Shown piece by piece: positions 31,950-43,356 of a stretch of 64,000 bases of DNA. Under the pieces are notes generated by a model, which was not told where the DNA came from, did not search any database, and saw only the letters and a list, made by a program, of their open reading frames with translations. Each line of letters starts with the position of its first letter. Positions within the stretch are counted from its first letter, which is position 1. Made by a program: the position numbers and the translations under genes. The stretch comes from Linnemannia elongata (taxonomy: Eukaryota > Mortierellomycota > Mortierellomycetes > Mortierellales > Mortierellaceae). The stretch spans positions 1,426,001 to 1,490,000 of the forward strand of contig JAXBDG010000006.1 in the NCBI GenBank assembly GCA_036320915.1. The letters are read 5' to 3'.

Positions 31950-34900
31950 TTACAGACGGTCCAAGAAGCGATCGAGAGGGGGGATCTCCTCCTTGAGACC
32001 CTTGCGCTTACGGATGGAGAGGATCTTCTCGATCAACTTGGGGTCCTCGTTGGAGACACCGTTCATCAACTGCCAGTGGTCGAAGACGGACTGGGGGAAA
32101 GCCTGACCACCGGTGGCCTGACGAAGATCGGCGGTGAAACCGAAGGACTCAGCAATGGGCAAGTGAGCCTTGACGACGTACATGGGGGTACCGGGGCGCT
32201 GCTCCTCACCGATGGTGTGTCCGCGACGCTTGTTCAAGACAGAGTAGATACCACCCATGGCAGTCTCAGGGCAGGTAATCTCGACCAAGTAGACGGGCTC
32301 CATGAGACCGGGCTGGGCGACGTAGGCGGCGGCGTAGATGGCGCTGCGGCAGGCGGGGATGATCTGTCCACCTCCACGATGGATGGCATCGGCGTGGAGG
32401 ACGACATCGAGGATGTTGAAACGGCATCCGCGCATGTTCTCCTCGGCGAAGACACCCTCGCGGGTGGCCCACTGGAAGGCGGCAACGCAGGAATCCTTGA
32501 TCTCGTTCAAGTAGGCAACTCCCTTGGTCAAGTCAACCATAAGGTTAGCACCGTTGGCATCGGGACCGAAAGCCCAGATCTTACGCGCCTCCTGGTTGTC
32601 CCACTCGAACTCGTCGGAGAGGACACGGGCACGGGCCTTGAACTCGTCACGGGGACCGACCTTGCCGGCCTCAATAGCGAGGGAAAGCTCCTCACCGAGA
32701 GGGGCAGCCTTCATGAAGATACGGTTGTGCTTGTTGGGGGACTTGGCAAGGGCAGTGACGGAAGACTCGGCCTGGATGGTCTCCTTGTACTGGACGACGG
32801 GGTCAGACTTGCGGATGGGGACCTGAGCGTGATCCTCCTCGAGATCCTTCAAGCAAATCTCGAGATGGAGCTCTCCGGAACCGGCAACGATGTGCTCACC
32901 AGACTCGGAGGTGAAGCAGAGGACACAGGGGTCGGACTTGGAAAGACGCTTAAGACCCTCGACAAGCTTGGGGAGATCAGCAGCGTTCTTGCACTCGACG
33001 GCGACCTGGACGACGGGGGAGACAGAGAACTTCATGACCTTCAAGTTGTGGGCAGTCTCGCAGGTGGTGATGGTACCAGACTTGAGCAAGAACTGATCGA
33101 TACCGACAAGACCGACAATGTTACCGGCGGGGCAGTCCTCAATGGGCTCGACGGAGCGACCCATCATCAAAACGATACGCTGAACAGACTTGACGAACAA
33201 GTCGGTCTTGGTGCCGGGGATGAAGTTGGGGCCCTGGATGCGGACCTTGAGACCAGCACGGACGGTACCGGAGAAGACACGACCGAAAGCGTAGAAACGA
33301 CCCTTGTCGGAGGTGGGGACCATCTTGGAGACGTACAACATGAGGGGACCGTTGGGGTCGCAGGTAGCGATACCCTTGGCGCACTCATCGTCCTGGGGAC
33401 CCTCGTACAAGTTCTCGACACGGTACTTCTGGGCGGTGACGGGGGAAGGCAAGTGGATAACGATCATCTCCAAGAGAGCCTCACCAGCGGGCAAGAACTT
33501 CTTCATGACGGTCTTGAGGAGGAGCTTGCCCTCCATCTCCTTCTCGTCGTTCTTGAGGGTGATGTCGAGCTTCTCGAGCATCTTGAAGGCGGCATCCTTC
33601 TTGAAGTTCATGATGGAATCGAACAACTTGAAGATGGGGTCCAAAACGAACATGTTGAAGGCACGCTCGAGGGGCTTGCCAGCAGCATCGGTGGACTTGG
33701 TGGTCCACTTCTTGGTGGCGGGGTTGAAGAAGTTCTCACCCCAGAGCTTCTCCATCATCTTGGAGCGGTCAACACCGAACTTCTTGGCGTAGCGGACGGC
33801 GAACTGACGGATGGTGAAGGCCCATCCGTGGAGACCGGAAGCGAAGGCGACGGTACCCTGCTCGGGGTAGACCATGACATCACCAATGGTCTTGTCGTTG
33901 TAGGTGGCAATGATGACGTTGACGGACTCAATGGTACGCTGGAAGGAGGTGTAGAGATCCTCCTTGGTGACCTGCAACTCGAGGAGAGCACGATCGACCT
34001 TGTTGATGACAACGACGGGCTTGATGCGCTCACCAAGGGCCTGACGCAAGACGGTCTCGGTCTGGACACAGACACCGTCAACGCAGTCGACGACGACGAG
34101 GGCACCATCGGTGACACGGAGAGCGGCGGTAACCTCAGACGAGAAGTCAACGTGTCCGGGGGAATCGATCAAGTTAATGACGAAGCCGGTTCCGTCGGTC
34201 TTCTGCTTGATCTCGGGGAGATCCTCCTCGGTCATCTCGAAGTACAGGGAGATGGCGGTGGACTTGATGGTAATACCACGGTCCTGCTCATCCTGACGGG
34301 TATCCATGAAACGGGCATCACCGGCACGGGCCTGGGAGATGATACCGGCCTTGGAGACCAGGGAATCGGTCAAAGTGGACTTTCCGTGATCGACGTGAGC
34401 AATAACGGACATGTTACGAACGTTCGTAACCTTGTCCATCTGTTGTTGAGAACCATAGGAGATAATGGGGGGTCATCGTTAGTTTGCTGACTTTTTGACT
34501 GTTTGCCCAAGACAAGGGAGAAGAAAAAAGGTACTGTAGACAGCAATTCACCCCTCTTTAAAAATGGACGATAGACAGCGCCATGGTCGCTAATTCACTC
34601 CTGTTGCCCACTCTTGAGAAATATCACCAACTGGAACAAACAAGGAACACAAAAAAGTATTGCGTCCCTCAAAAGAAATATATAAAAAAAAGGAACCGAC
34701 ACCTTCTTATCCGTTCATTGTTGCTCTTGTCGTAAAGAGCTGTCGAGTGTGGTCGTTGTTATTGTATGAGTGTACTGATGGGAGAATGATGTCGACGACG
34801 TTGGTAAGTGATGGTTGTTCAGATGAGGGGACTGATCAGGTATTTTCCTTTCGCCCTCTTTATTTCCCAAGACCTCTCCCAGCGAGTAGGAGTGCGTCTC

Positions 34901-35240
34901 CTCTGTTGAAAAAATCTGATTGCGCAAATCAAAATAAACCAACAAGGACAGGACAAAAAAATCTTTTCCTTCGAACAGTAAACAAACACAAACAAAAAAA
35001 AACGGCCAACTGGCAGCTGGCTGGCTTCCTGCACACACATCGCACGGTTGAAAGAATCGTAGTGGTGGGCAGGAGCACAAGAAAGCCCAGCCAGTAACAA
35101 GAAAAATTTTCAAAAGAGCACCAAGAAACCCCGAGCATTGATGCAAAGGTTTAACGATACATCAAAGACGAAGGGACGAGGAATGAGTGGGACGGTTGAC
35201 TTACCAAGGCACGGATTTGGTCGATAGTGAAGTTAACCAT
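31950..35240 (-). CDS. EFT1: translation elongation factor 2 (eEF2)
   Basis: Two exons: 35240-35205 (12 codons, [12 protein letters not shown]) and 34439-31950, separated by a 765-base first intron; 841 residues, the normal eEF2 length. eEF2 moves tRNA and mRNA through the ribosome with GTP. G motifs are [17 protein letters not shown] and NKVD. The diphthamide loop reads [18 protein letters not shown], with the modifiable His in place. Switch I reads [20 protein letters not shown]; the Thr phosphorylated by eEF2 kinase in animals (RFTDTR) is Met here. Codon use is strongly biased (CTC, GTC, AAG), as expected for a highly expressed gene, and this leaves a long open antisense frame. The short first coding exon and long intron are typical for translation genes in intron-rich fungi. 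Confidence 0.98.
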
Positions 35241-37438
35241 TTTCTTTCAACTTTCTACGGGAGGCGGTAAGGAAAGGCAGGTGAGGGGAATGCGGGAGGG
35301 AGAGAGGGTGAAGGGTAAAGAAAAAAGAAGAGAAAAAAAGAGAGGTAGAGGTTAGTTTCATAGCACTTTTTATATGATAAGCAGTCTCGGCTGCGTAACA
35401 AAAAAATCAGCGGCCGCTGCTGCTGACTGGAGTTGGAGTCTGTTTGCTGCAGCTGCTGGTCAGGCAGACAGGCTGTTTCTGTTAGCACAGAGAGGCGGAG
35501 CCCCGACCCGGAAAGGAAGCCAAACACCCACGCATCGTATACTGCGTAACATTTTTTTGTTTTCTTTTTATGTTTTGTAATTATCACATCGGCTGTCCTT
35601 GAAAAAGGATGCCAAAAGAAACACAAAAAACTCAAAAGATACAAAGGCCGAGGGGAAGAACGAGGAAGAAATGGGGCGCAAGTGTAAGAGAGTGAGGAAG
35701 CATAGAGGAGATCGGACAAAGAAACAACAATGGAGGAGAAGGGCGGCGAGGGGCGCAGATCATGGCACTCAACACCAAAAGAAACAAACTCCATCCAATT
35801 CTGTCAACGCTATCGCCAACACTGGCAACTACGGCAGTCCAGCATTTGTTTTAGAAACAATAGAGAAACCACGGATAGACAGAGACTGCACAAAGGGGCA
35901 CAGTTAAGAAACAAGGTCCAGGAGTGAAAAAGAACGGGTAAGACATAGTGAGATAGTCCAATGCAAGGCGCATGGTGAGGCACGTTGCATGTGCAATTTG
36001 AACAACAAATGCGCAGACGAAAACCGACCGACAGGCAGGTGTAACGGACCTTCACTCCCATTCCCCCTTTTCCGCTCTTTTTTTCCAAGACATATCTGTC
36101 CTTCCCATGCAGTGAATAGGATCACAAAGACATGCCCTGCGTTTGTTTGAAATCAATGTCTGTGTGTCGATTGCGTGCACTGATAGCAAAACCGGAAATT
36201 ATCAAAGAACCATGCTCGCATAACTGCCACACAAAGGTACGAAGGAATGAAAAAGATCAGAGGAAGGGTTCAGGAAGAGAAGGGGAAAAGAGAGAAAGAG
36301 AGAAAGAGAAAGCGTTGTGGAATGTAGTGTTGCAAAGGTGGGTTGAGGCGATGGTGTGTGAATAGGGTGGAAAAGGGGTAAATACAGAAAATAGACTGAT
36401 AACTGATCTGAACTGATTGATTTGATCGTAGAGGAGTGATGGTAACTGAAAAAATAAGGTCGAGAGGACTGATCGATGGAGGGGATTGTGGCGATGATGA
36501 CAGTGAGGAGATCGAGAGCGGATGGGGCGCCAGAAAGGGAGTGGTTTCGATGGATGGACACCCTTGCCGCAACTCATCAATGGATGGAGGGGGTACTGAT
36601 GACAATACAGGCACAGAATAAGGCACAGATAGCTATGGACTACGTACGATCTTCGTGAACGGGAAAGGGTAACCTGTAACATTTTCGCAAAAATCGCTCT
36701 TTTGAATAATCCGTCCTCTCTCTCAGCGCCGCCTCACTCACTTCCTCCTCTTGCACCTTTTTCCTCTGCTCACTCACATCTTTTCCGTCAGTGTTTTTTT
36801 TTTTTTGTTTGTGTGGCTTTGTAATCGATTATAGTTTCGAGTGTTGTGTCTGAGTAAAAGTCAGGTCCTTGCTCAGGTCCTGGCCAGGCCATGGGCTGGG
36901 TCTCGCCGGAGGATCAAAATCATGAACAGATGAGTTTCTTCCTTTCTTTTCGCCTCTTTTTGTTTTTCATGCTCTCAGTACACAAGAAAACATTAGCGTC
37001 ACATACGTATGTTTTCAAACCTTGTTGACACCTACAGTACATATTTACCGCTTGTCCTTCGCTCGTCACAGCTTGTCCCCTGTCCATGACTTTCATCCAC
37101 ATGTTCAAAAGGATGGAGAAAAAGCGATAGAGATAGATAGGGAAATGGTGAAAGAAGTGCAGGCAGATCGAAGGATAGTGAGAGGTGCTGCAGGTTAGGG
37201 AGCACAGAGAGGAACGAACGAACAAACATGCACCAACAACGTGCTTCTAGGCGCACAAAAACAAGCACGCAAATCAACGTCTGTGCTCCAAAAAATCATG
37301 TGACTTGTGTGGGTTTTGGTGGGACTTGTTTTTTCCCACAGGGCGCCTTGAGCCTGAGACGAACAACTAAGGCCACGAGGGGGGTGGACTTGAACCATTC
37401 ACTCCACTCAACAGTGACTCTAAACAACCTAACTACAA
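35241..37438. other. long intergenic region between divergent eEF2 and DHFR
   Basis: 2.2 kb holding the promoters of two divergent genes. Only low-complexity purine or pyrimidine tracts and unrelated short frames are seen. No TATA box or known element can be assigned with confidence. Confidence 0.45.
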
Positions 37439-38293
37439 ATGAGGTCATTCAGCATCGTCGTCGCAGCAGACCGCGCCATGGGCATCGGCAAGAACGGAGG
37501 TCTCCCCTGGCGTCTCCGCAAGGACATGGCGTTCTTTGCAAAGATCACCTCCAAGGTCGTCCAAGGTGCTCAGGATGCAACAACAACTGGCGAGTTAACA
37601 CATCAGAGGAGAGTGAATGCCTGTATTATGGGCAGAAAGACCTGGGAGTCGATCCCCAAGAAGTTCCGACCCCTCACTGACCGTTTCAACGTCATTGTTT
37701 CCCGCGACCCACACTATCTCGAGTAAGTGTTTTTCTTGCCGTAGTCTGGTGTAGGCGACGTTTGTCGGGCGCGTGCCTGCTTTAGAAGGACGCGTCAAAG
37801 TGATGGATTTGCCACCAATCTTATTTTTTTACAGACACCGACTGATGGCTCACTTTACCCAATGGACTGATCAACTACCTGCTCTTTTACTACCACTTCT
37901 ATCAGCGACAAGCCAGAGAAGGGCAACCCATTGGTGGCACTGGCCACCTCCTTTGAAGCCGCCCTGGATCTCGTCGAATCCCTCCAGTCCCCTTCGTCTT
38001 CCTCGCCCTCTACTTCTTCGATCCAAGTCGCGCGCACTTTTCTGATTGGCGGCGCGCAACTGTACAATGAAGGCGTCCGCTCTAAGGACTGCACACACAT
38101 CTTCCTGACACGGATTGACGCCACTGTCGACTGCGACACTTTTTTCCCTGAGATCAGTCCCTCCGAGTACCAGCTGTTGCCCTCGACAGAGTCGCATGAG
38201 TTCCTGGAGAATTACCTTCAAGAGTCGGTCGAGGGTGGTGTCATTGAGGAAGGTAGCTACCAATACGAGTATACTGTTTACAACCGTATCTGA
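37439..38293 (+). CDS. DFR1: dihydrofolate reductase
   Basis: Two exons, 37439-37722 and 37906-38293, give 223 residues. DHFR reduces dihydrofolate with NADPH. Motifs: [20 protein letters not shown], then [15 protein letters not shown], the cofactor-binding [16 protein letters not shown], and [14 protein letters not shown] near residue 155. A Thr/Gln-rich insertion ([12 protein letters not shown]) and a Ser/Pro-rich insertion ([11 protein letters not shown]) make it somewhat longer than the ~190-residue norm. With SHMT (55.4-57.9 kb) it belongs to folate one-carbon metabolism, but the genes are not linked. An A27 tract (38330-38356) follows 36 bases after the stop. Confidence 0.97.
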
Positions 38294-38705
38294 GTAGGCG
38301 TTTCTTCAGAGTCAACAAAAGGTATTACTAAAAAAAAAAAAAAAAAAAAAAAAAAACTCCCCAGTTCAGATGTGGTTTGTTTCTCACAAGGTCCCACACA
38401 CATATCGATGATTTTTTTTTTTCATGTCTTTGTTCCTGTTTATCAAGGATGGGAGTAGCGAATGACCTATTGAAACTGTTTGAGGGGGAACTGGGTTGTT
38501 GAAACCCTCAAAGACATTATTTTTTCTTGAGCAAGTCTACAAGCAAAATCGAATCGGATTGTGTTTGTTGAATGATGTACTGTATTGATAAAGATGCACA
38601 GGTGGGAATATTATATGTAAAAGGTGTGTCTATGGGGGGGATGCTAAAATTATAGGAAGTGGGATGGTAGGAATACAAAGAGAAAAAGGGAAGTATGCCC
38701 CATAT
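38294..38705. other. intergenic between convergent DHFR and acetate transporter
   Basis: 412 bases with the A27 homopolymer at 38330-38356. It holds the 3' flanks of both genes; nothing else is recognised. Confidence 0.45.
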
Positions 38706-39524
38706 TTACACGACGTTGTCGTTGTTGTTGTTAAAGGGACCAACGGGCAAGATAATATGAGAGTTGGAAGGCAACCAAAGGGCGGCAGCACCGTTGTAGA
38801 AAGCAAGGAGGGCAGTAATAATTCCACAAACACTGCCGATCTTCTTGGGCCAGGCAGATTCAGGGTAGTGACCAAACTCGTTTCCGGCCATGAACAAGAG
38901 ATGGAAATCCAAGAAGACAAACATGATGACAGTGGCGACTGTAGATCGGGTGGTGCCGACAGAGAGGATGATGGCGAGGAGAGCCCAGACGAGGATAAAG
39001 ATACCGGTGGCGTTTTGGAGAGTCTCCGGAGGAAGGGTAGCGTAGGACTCCTTGACCATTGTGCCGGGCATGAACATGTAACCGTAGGCAGCCCAGTAGG
39101 CGCCGAAAGAAGAGAAGGCTGTGGCTTCGAAGGTGTTGCCGACCTTCATGGCCCACATACCGGCCAGGATTTGGACGATACCACCGTACCAGAGAGCAAA
39201 GCCCATGAGGATGGATCCTCCGCCACCAGCGGGGACACCGGCACCGACATTGTAAATGTTTGCGATGACTGTTTGAGAAGAAAGAAAAGCGAAAGAAGGA
39301 AGTGTGAGAATCGACTCAAAGAGGACATTTTTCTGCAAGGATATTGAAGAGTGCTAACAGGAGATGAACGTACGGGTGGTGACAGCAAAGGCAAAGAGAC
39401 CGAGAGGACCAGGGTTGCCGTTAGCAGGCTGGATGATGCGGACAGCCGAGGGTTGATGAGGCTCGGGGATGTTGGTGTTGTAAGTAGGGAGGTGGGTCAA
39501 TTTTGAGCTGTTTTGATCGGCCAT
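38706..39524 (-). CDS. GPR1/FUN34/YaaH-family acetate transporter (ATO type)
   Basis: Two exons, 39524-39374 and 39268-38706, give 237 residues. After a hydrophilic N-terminus of about 35 residues comes the family signature NPGPLGLFAFAVTT, joined across the intron to LIANIYNVGAG. Six hydrophobic segments follow (for example ILMGFALWYGGIVQILAGMW, FSSFGAYWAAYGYMF, GIFILVWALLAIILSV). Family knowledge: these plasma-membrane proteins take up acetate or export ammonium and are usually repressed by glucose. The C-terminus ends in a short Asn-rich tail (GPFNNNNDNVV), outside the conserved core. Confidence 0.93.
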
Positions 39525-42500
39525 TGTAGTGAAGAGGCGAGGGTGAAGTGGTTTTGTTGTTGTTATTGAGAGTGAAGGTGAGTGAGGCAGAAAGAGAGCC
39601 GGAGGAAATGAAGGCGAAGGTAAGAGAGGAAGATAGAAGAGAAGATAAAAGATGAGCTGATAATGAAGATGATGATGGAGAAGAAAGGAGGGGATTGAAG
39701 GCCATGGTCGTGGTCTTTTATACAAAGTGGGGATGTGTGAGATTGATCGGATATGGACCCACACCCTGTAAAGGCAGTATGCCCAAATAGAGGAACAGCG
39801 ATATCGCAAAGACAGGATGACAGAACAAGGGAGAAAATCTTCTCAAAATTACACAGCCAGCCAGCCAGTCGGCCAGTGTCGAAGAAAATATGTTAGCCAT
39901 TCACGCACTCGGGCCACTTCCGTACAAATCCACTACACTACTCCCAACCACAACATGGCCTGTCCTGTTCAGTCCGTCGATACGAGTTTTTTTTTCCCTG
40001 TATTTTTCTGCCTGACAAGGCAAGCCAAAGGGAAGCAGAAGCGAAATTCAGCAGAACCAAACAAAAACTGTCATTCTGTCATCTCCGCCCATCCACTTCT
40101 CTTTTCTCGATCGTTGGCCCCTATGCATTGGAGAGGAAGAAAAAGAAGAAAAGGAAGAAAAAGAAGTGTTTTGTTTTTGCGGATTTGCGTAGCAAAGTGA
40201 TGCAAAGGCCTCTTTTGGACAGTTTGTCTGTCCTGTTTGTTGTTGTGAGTCTTTTTTCATTTTCTTGCATGATTGTCGTTGTCTCAGATAGACCGCCAAA
40301 CTGCCATTGGGCGCCCTTTTCATTCGTCCGTTTTCTATTTCTTTACATACATGAAATACACAATGCATGCAGGTAGGCGTTGATGTGGGATGACTTGTGT
40401 ACAGCAGCTGTTAGCAACGAGTGGGTTAAGGTGCAAAGGAAGGAAGAAAGACGCGCTTATCGATCGGATCGCACTAGTGCGGTTTTTGTGCATCAGGGTC
40501 TAGATGCGGTCTCTTTTTTAGGGCCTCTCTTTTCACACTCAATCGTCCTTTGGCATTGCATCGCATTGGTACCGACAATTGAACAAAAAAAACCAAGTAC
40601 AAGCACCAAGAAAGAAAGCTGATCAATGTCTCCCTTTATCCTAGAAAGGTCTTTTATCTAACAATTCATTGCAGCGGCAAAGGGATAAGATCTGGCTGGC
40701 AGCAATTGAGTGGAAGTGAGTCGTGTTTTTTGAATCCAAATATGATCTGCCCAATGCAAAAGGTTTTCTTTGTTTGTTTACATCGGGGTGCACAAACCCC
40801 TCCTTTCCGTTCTTCTTCTTCTGTCCTCCGCCTTTTTCCTTCAGTGGAAGCGAGTGAGCTGAGAAGGATCAGGGCAGGACCCTCATTGGGGTCTGTCCGC
40901 TACTCGACTTTTGTGTTGTTGTTTTTTTATTTTTATCTCTCTTCATACTCCGCATCCCGATCGTTGAACCATTCGGATGCTGCAGCCTCCTCTCTCCTTC
41001 CTTTTGCCTGAAATGATCCACAACTTGTCTCAGCCAGTCCCAGACAGCGTAAGAAATATTTTTACCCTCCCTCCTTCCACTCCTAACACCAGTCGTGTCT
41101 CTCCTTCCTTGACACCCACTTTGTGGTAAAAAAGACCTCCTCCGCACTCGGAAGGGAAGCCCAATTTGGTGCAACCAGAACTATTCTTATGGCCAAAAGT
41201 CCAAAAGAAGTCAATTTCACCCTATCAACCCCTTCCAACACCCAACTCACCCACCCTTTCTTTCGTTTAGCACATATTCCACATCCCCACAACCTCAAAC
41301 CCGGGAAACTGTCTCTTCGATAACATCTCGCCTCGAATCATAACGCAGATAAACCTTCTTGTTGTTGGATGGAATTGAAAATAGGTTACCTGATCCCGGG
41401 TTCAGGCCAGGCTAGACCGCTTGGTAACCTGTTTTATTATTATCATCGACATCATCGTACATCAACCTGTTTGCTTTTTATGTTTATCTCTAGTACCTCT
41501 CGCTTATTGACCGTCTTGTATCTGAATGAACGGAGATCGACAACATGAATGTAACGATACCCTTTCTTGGACATTGTTCCTTGTTTTGTTGTTCCTTTTT
41601 TTTGCTCTTGTGGAACTCATTTCTCTCGCCTTGGGTCAGCGAGATTCCAGTTGTTTGTGAAAACATCCTTGAGGGCCCAGGTCCAGATGGACTCTAAAAC
41701 TCAACCATTGACATGTACACCGCCACAAACAATCAAAAGGATAAGGAATGAGAACATGGCGAAGAGGAGCTCATGAGTGCGCTGGGAAGGAGATAGCTGT
41801 ACAAAATGAGTCGGTCTCATCTCGGCGAGCATGGACACATACACACTGACATCAACATTCGGAGACAACTTTTTTCCTTTCTCTCCATTTCTTCTTTCGG
41901 GCATGGTTCGCCGAGCAGAGCAGAGATAACAAAGATGTACGACATCAGTACGACGGTCAAGGTGGACGACCGCCAGCGTCAACTATCCTTAGCCTAACGG
42001 TGCGTCATGTCTTTCTATACCTGTACACAGAGACGACTGACTGACTAGCCGACTGACCGAGAGATAATAGAGTGGAACAGATCGGGGTGTCAGATGTATC
42101 CGCGCTGAACAGGGAGCCAGAGACTGCTACTACTGAAACAAAAAACCTTAAGCGCCTTTTTACTCGGGCGTGCTTGACCACACTATCGTAGTAGGCCTAG
42201 TAGAGACGAAACTGGCTCTTTTTTCTGTCCTGCTTCCTGGCTGTACCCTGTTGAAAAGGAAAAAAGAACGTGCAAGTAGCGGTACTGCTGTTACCTTGGG
42301 CGCCTGGAGATATTGCGGTTATGGTTTTTAATGTTGCTTACTCATTCAATCCACCTTTTCGAAGGCATGAGTTTGTTGGATACAGCAAGGCGCGGGTATT
42401 GTTTGATGAAGACAAAAAAAAGGGTGAGAGCCAAGAACCAGACATACAGGGTGTGTCAATTACTTGTGCGCCCAACTTACATTTGCTTCATTTGCGGGAA

Positions 42501-43356
42501 AGAAAGAACCACAAGACAACGCTTTACGCCCACCTGGACAAGTTGGGGTCGAGTATTTTGAATAAAAGGTGGCTGCTGTCTCCCGAGGTTATGGCAGAGG
42601 AGGTGGTGGTCTTGTACTTTTATTCATTCATTCATTCTCTTGTTCATACTTCTTGTTGTAGTCGAACCTTCAGTGGTGATTTCGTCGTTCAAATGACCCG
42701 TTCTATTCTTCTTTCATGGCCATCCCCATTCCCTGCACTGCATGCAATGGCGTTGAATGTCGTCTAGGGAATAAAGAAGGGTGAAGAGGGCTCACAATGG
42801 TTCTTTGAGAGAATAGACACGTCCAGCTGAAATAAAATGTTCGTTCTCGGACAGCAAGGAGTGTGAGTCTATTTTACGCGACGAGGAGAAACTCATTTTG
42901 ACCTCATTGCGACTCTAAATTGCAATTCCATAGCTTGGCGCTAGGCTCAAGTTGGCGTAGGGGCCTGCAATTGATGGTGACAGAAAGGATACGTAGGAGT
43001 GTCCAGCGGGTAAAAGCGTGCACGACATGGTTCTGGTGCATCCCAAAGAAAAAAAAACAAACTAATAAATAGCGCGCTTCATGCACTTTTTTTTCTTTTC
43101 CTTTGTCTTTGCCTGCATCGCGCCCCTTTACTCCTTCCTTCCTTTTCCCTTTTGTTCTTTTCTTTTGCCCCTTTTCTCGTTTCCTTGGACCGCACATACT
43201 TTTCTTTTCTTTCTTTTCACCTTTGTCTTCCTTCTTTCTTTACTCTCACGAGTCCTTCCTCTTCTCTGCTGTGTTCCACTTTTTTTCTCTCATTACTCCA
43301 AGACCTCCCCCCACAGCACAGCACAGCACAGCACCCACGATCAGATCACTTTACGA
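39525..43356. other. gene-poor stretch of 3.8 kb
   Basis: The longest stretch without a gene. All reading frames are short and lack family motifs. The best is 165 codons at 42270-42767 (+), which shows no recognisable domain and unremarkable codon use. Pyrimidine-rich sequence near 43090-43350 is probably the promoter and leader of the next gene. A non-coding RNA cannot be excluded. Confidence 0.4.

Noticed and set aside
32076..34490. 804-codon open frame on the plus strand
   Set aside because: It is exactly antisense to eEF2 and arises from its strong codon bias; the translation is Gly/Leu/Asp-rich with no family features.
41385..41435. Short inverted repeat (AGGTTACC / GGTAACCT) around a CCCGGG
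   Set aside because: Only 8 bases per arm, common by chance at this scale; not a tRNA.
42270..42767. 165-codon frame on the plus strand in the 3.8-kb gap
   Set aside because: No recognisable motif, no promoter or splice support, length compatible with chance.
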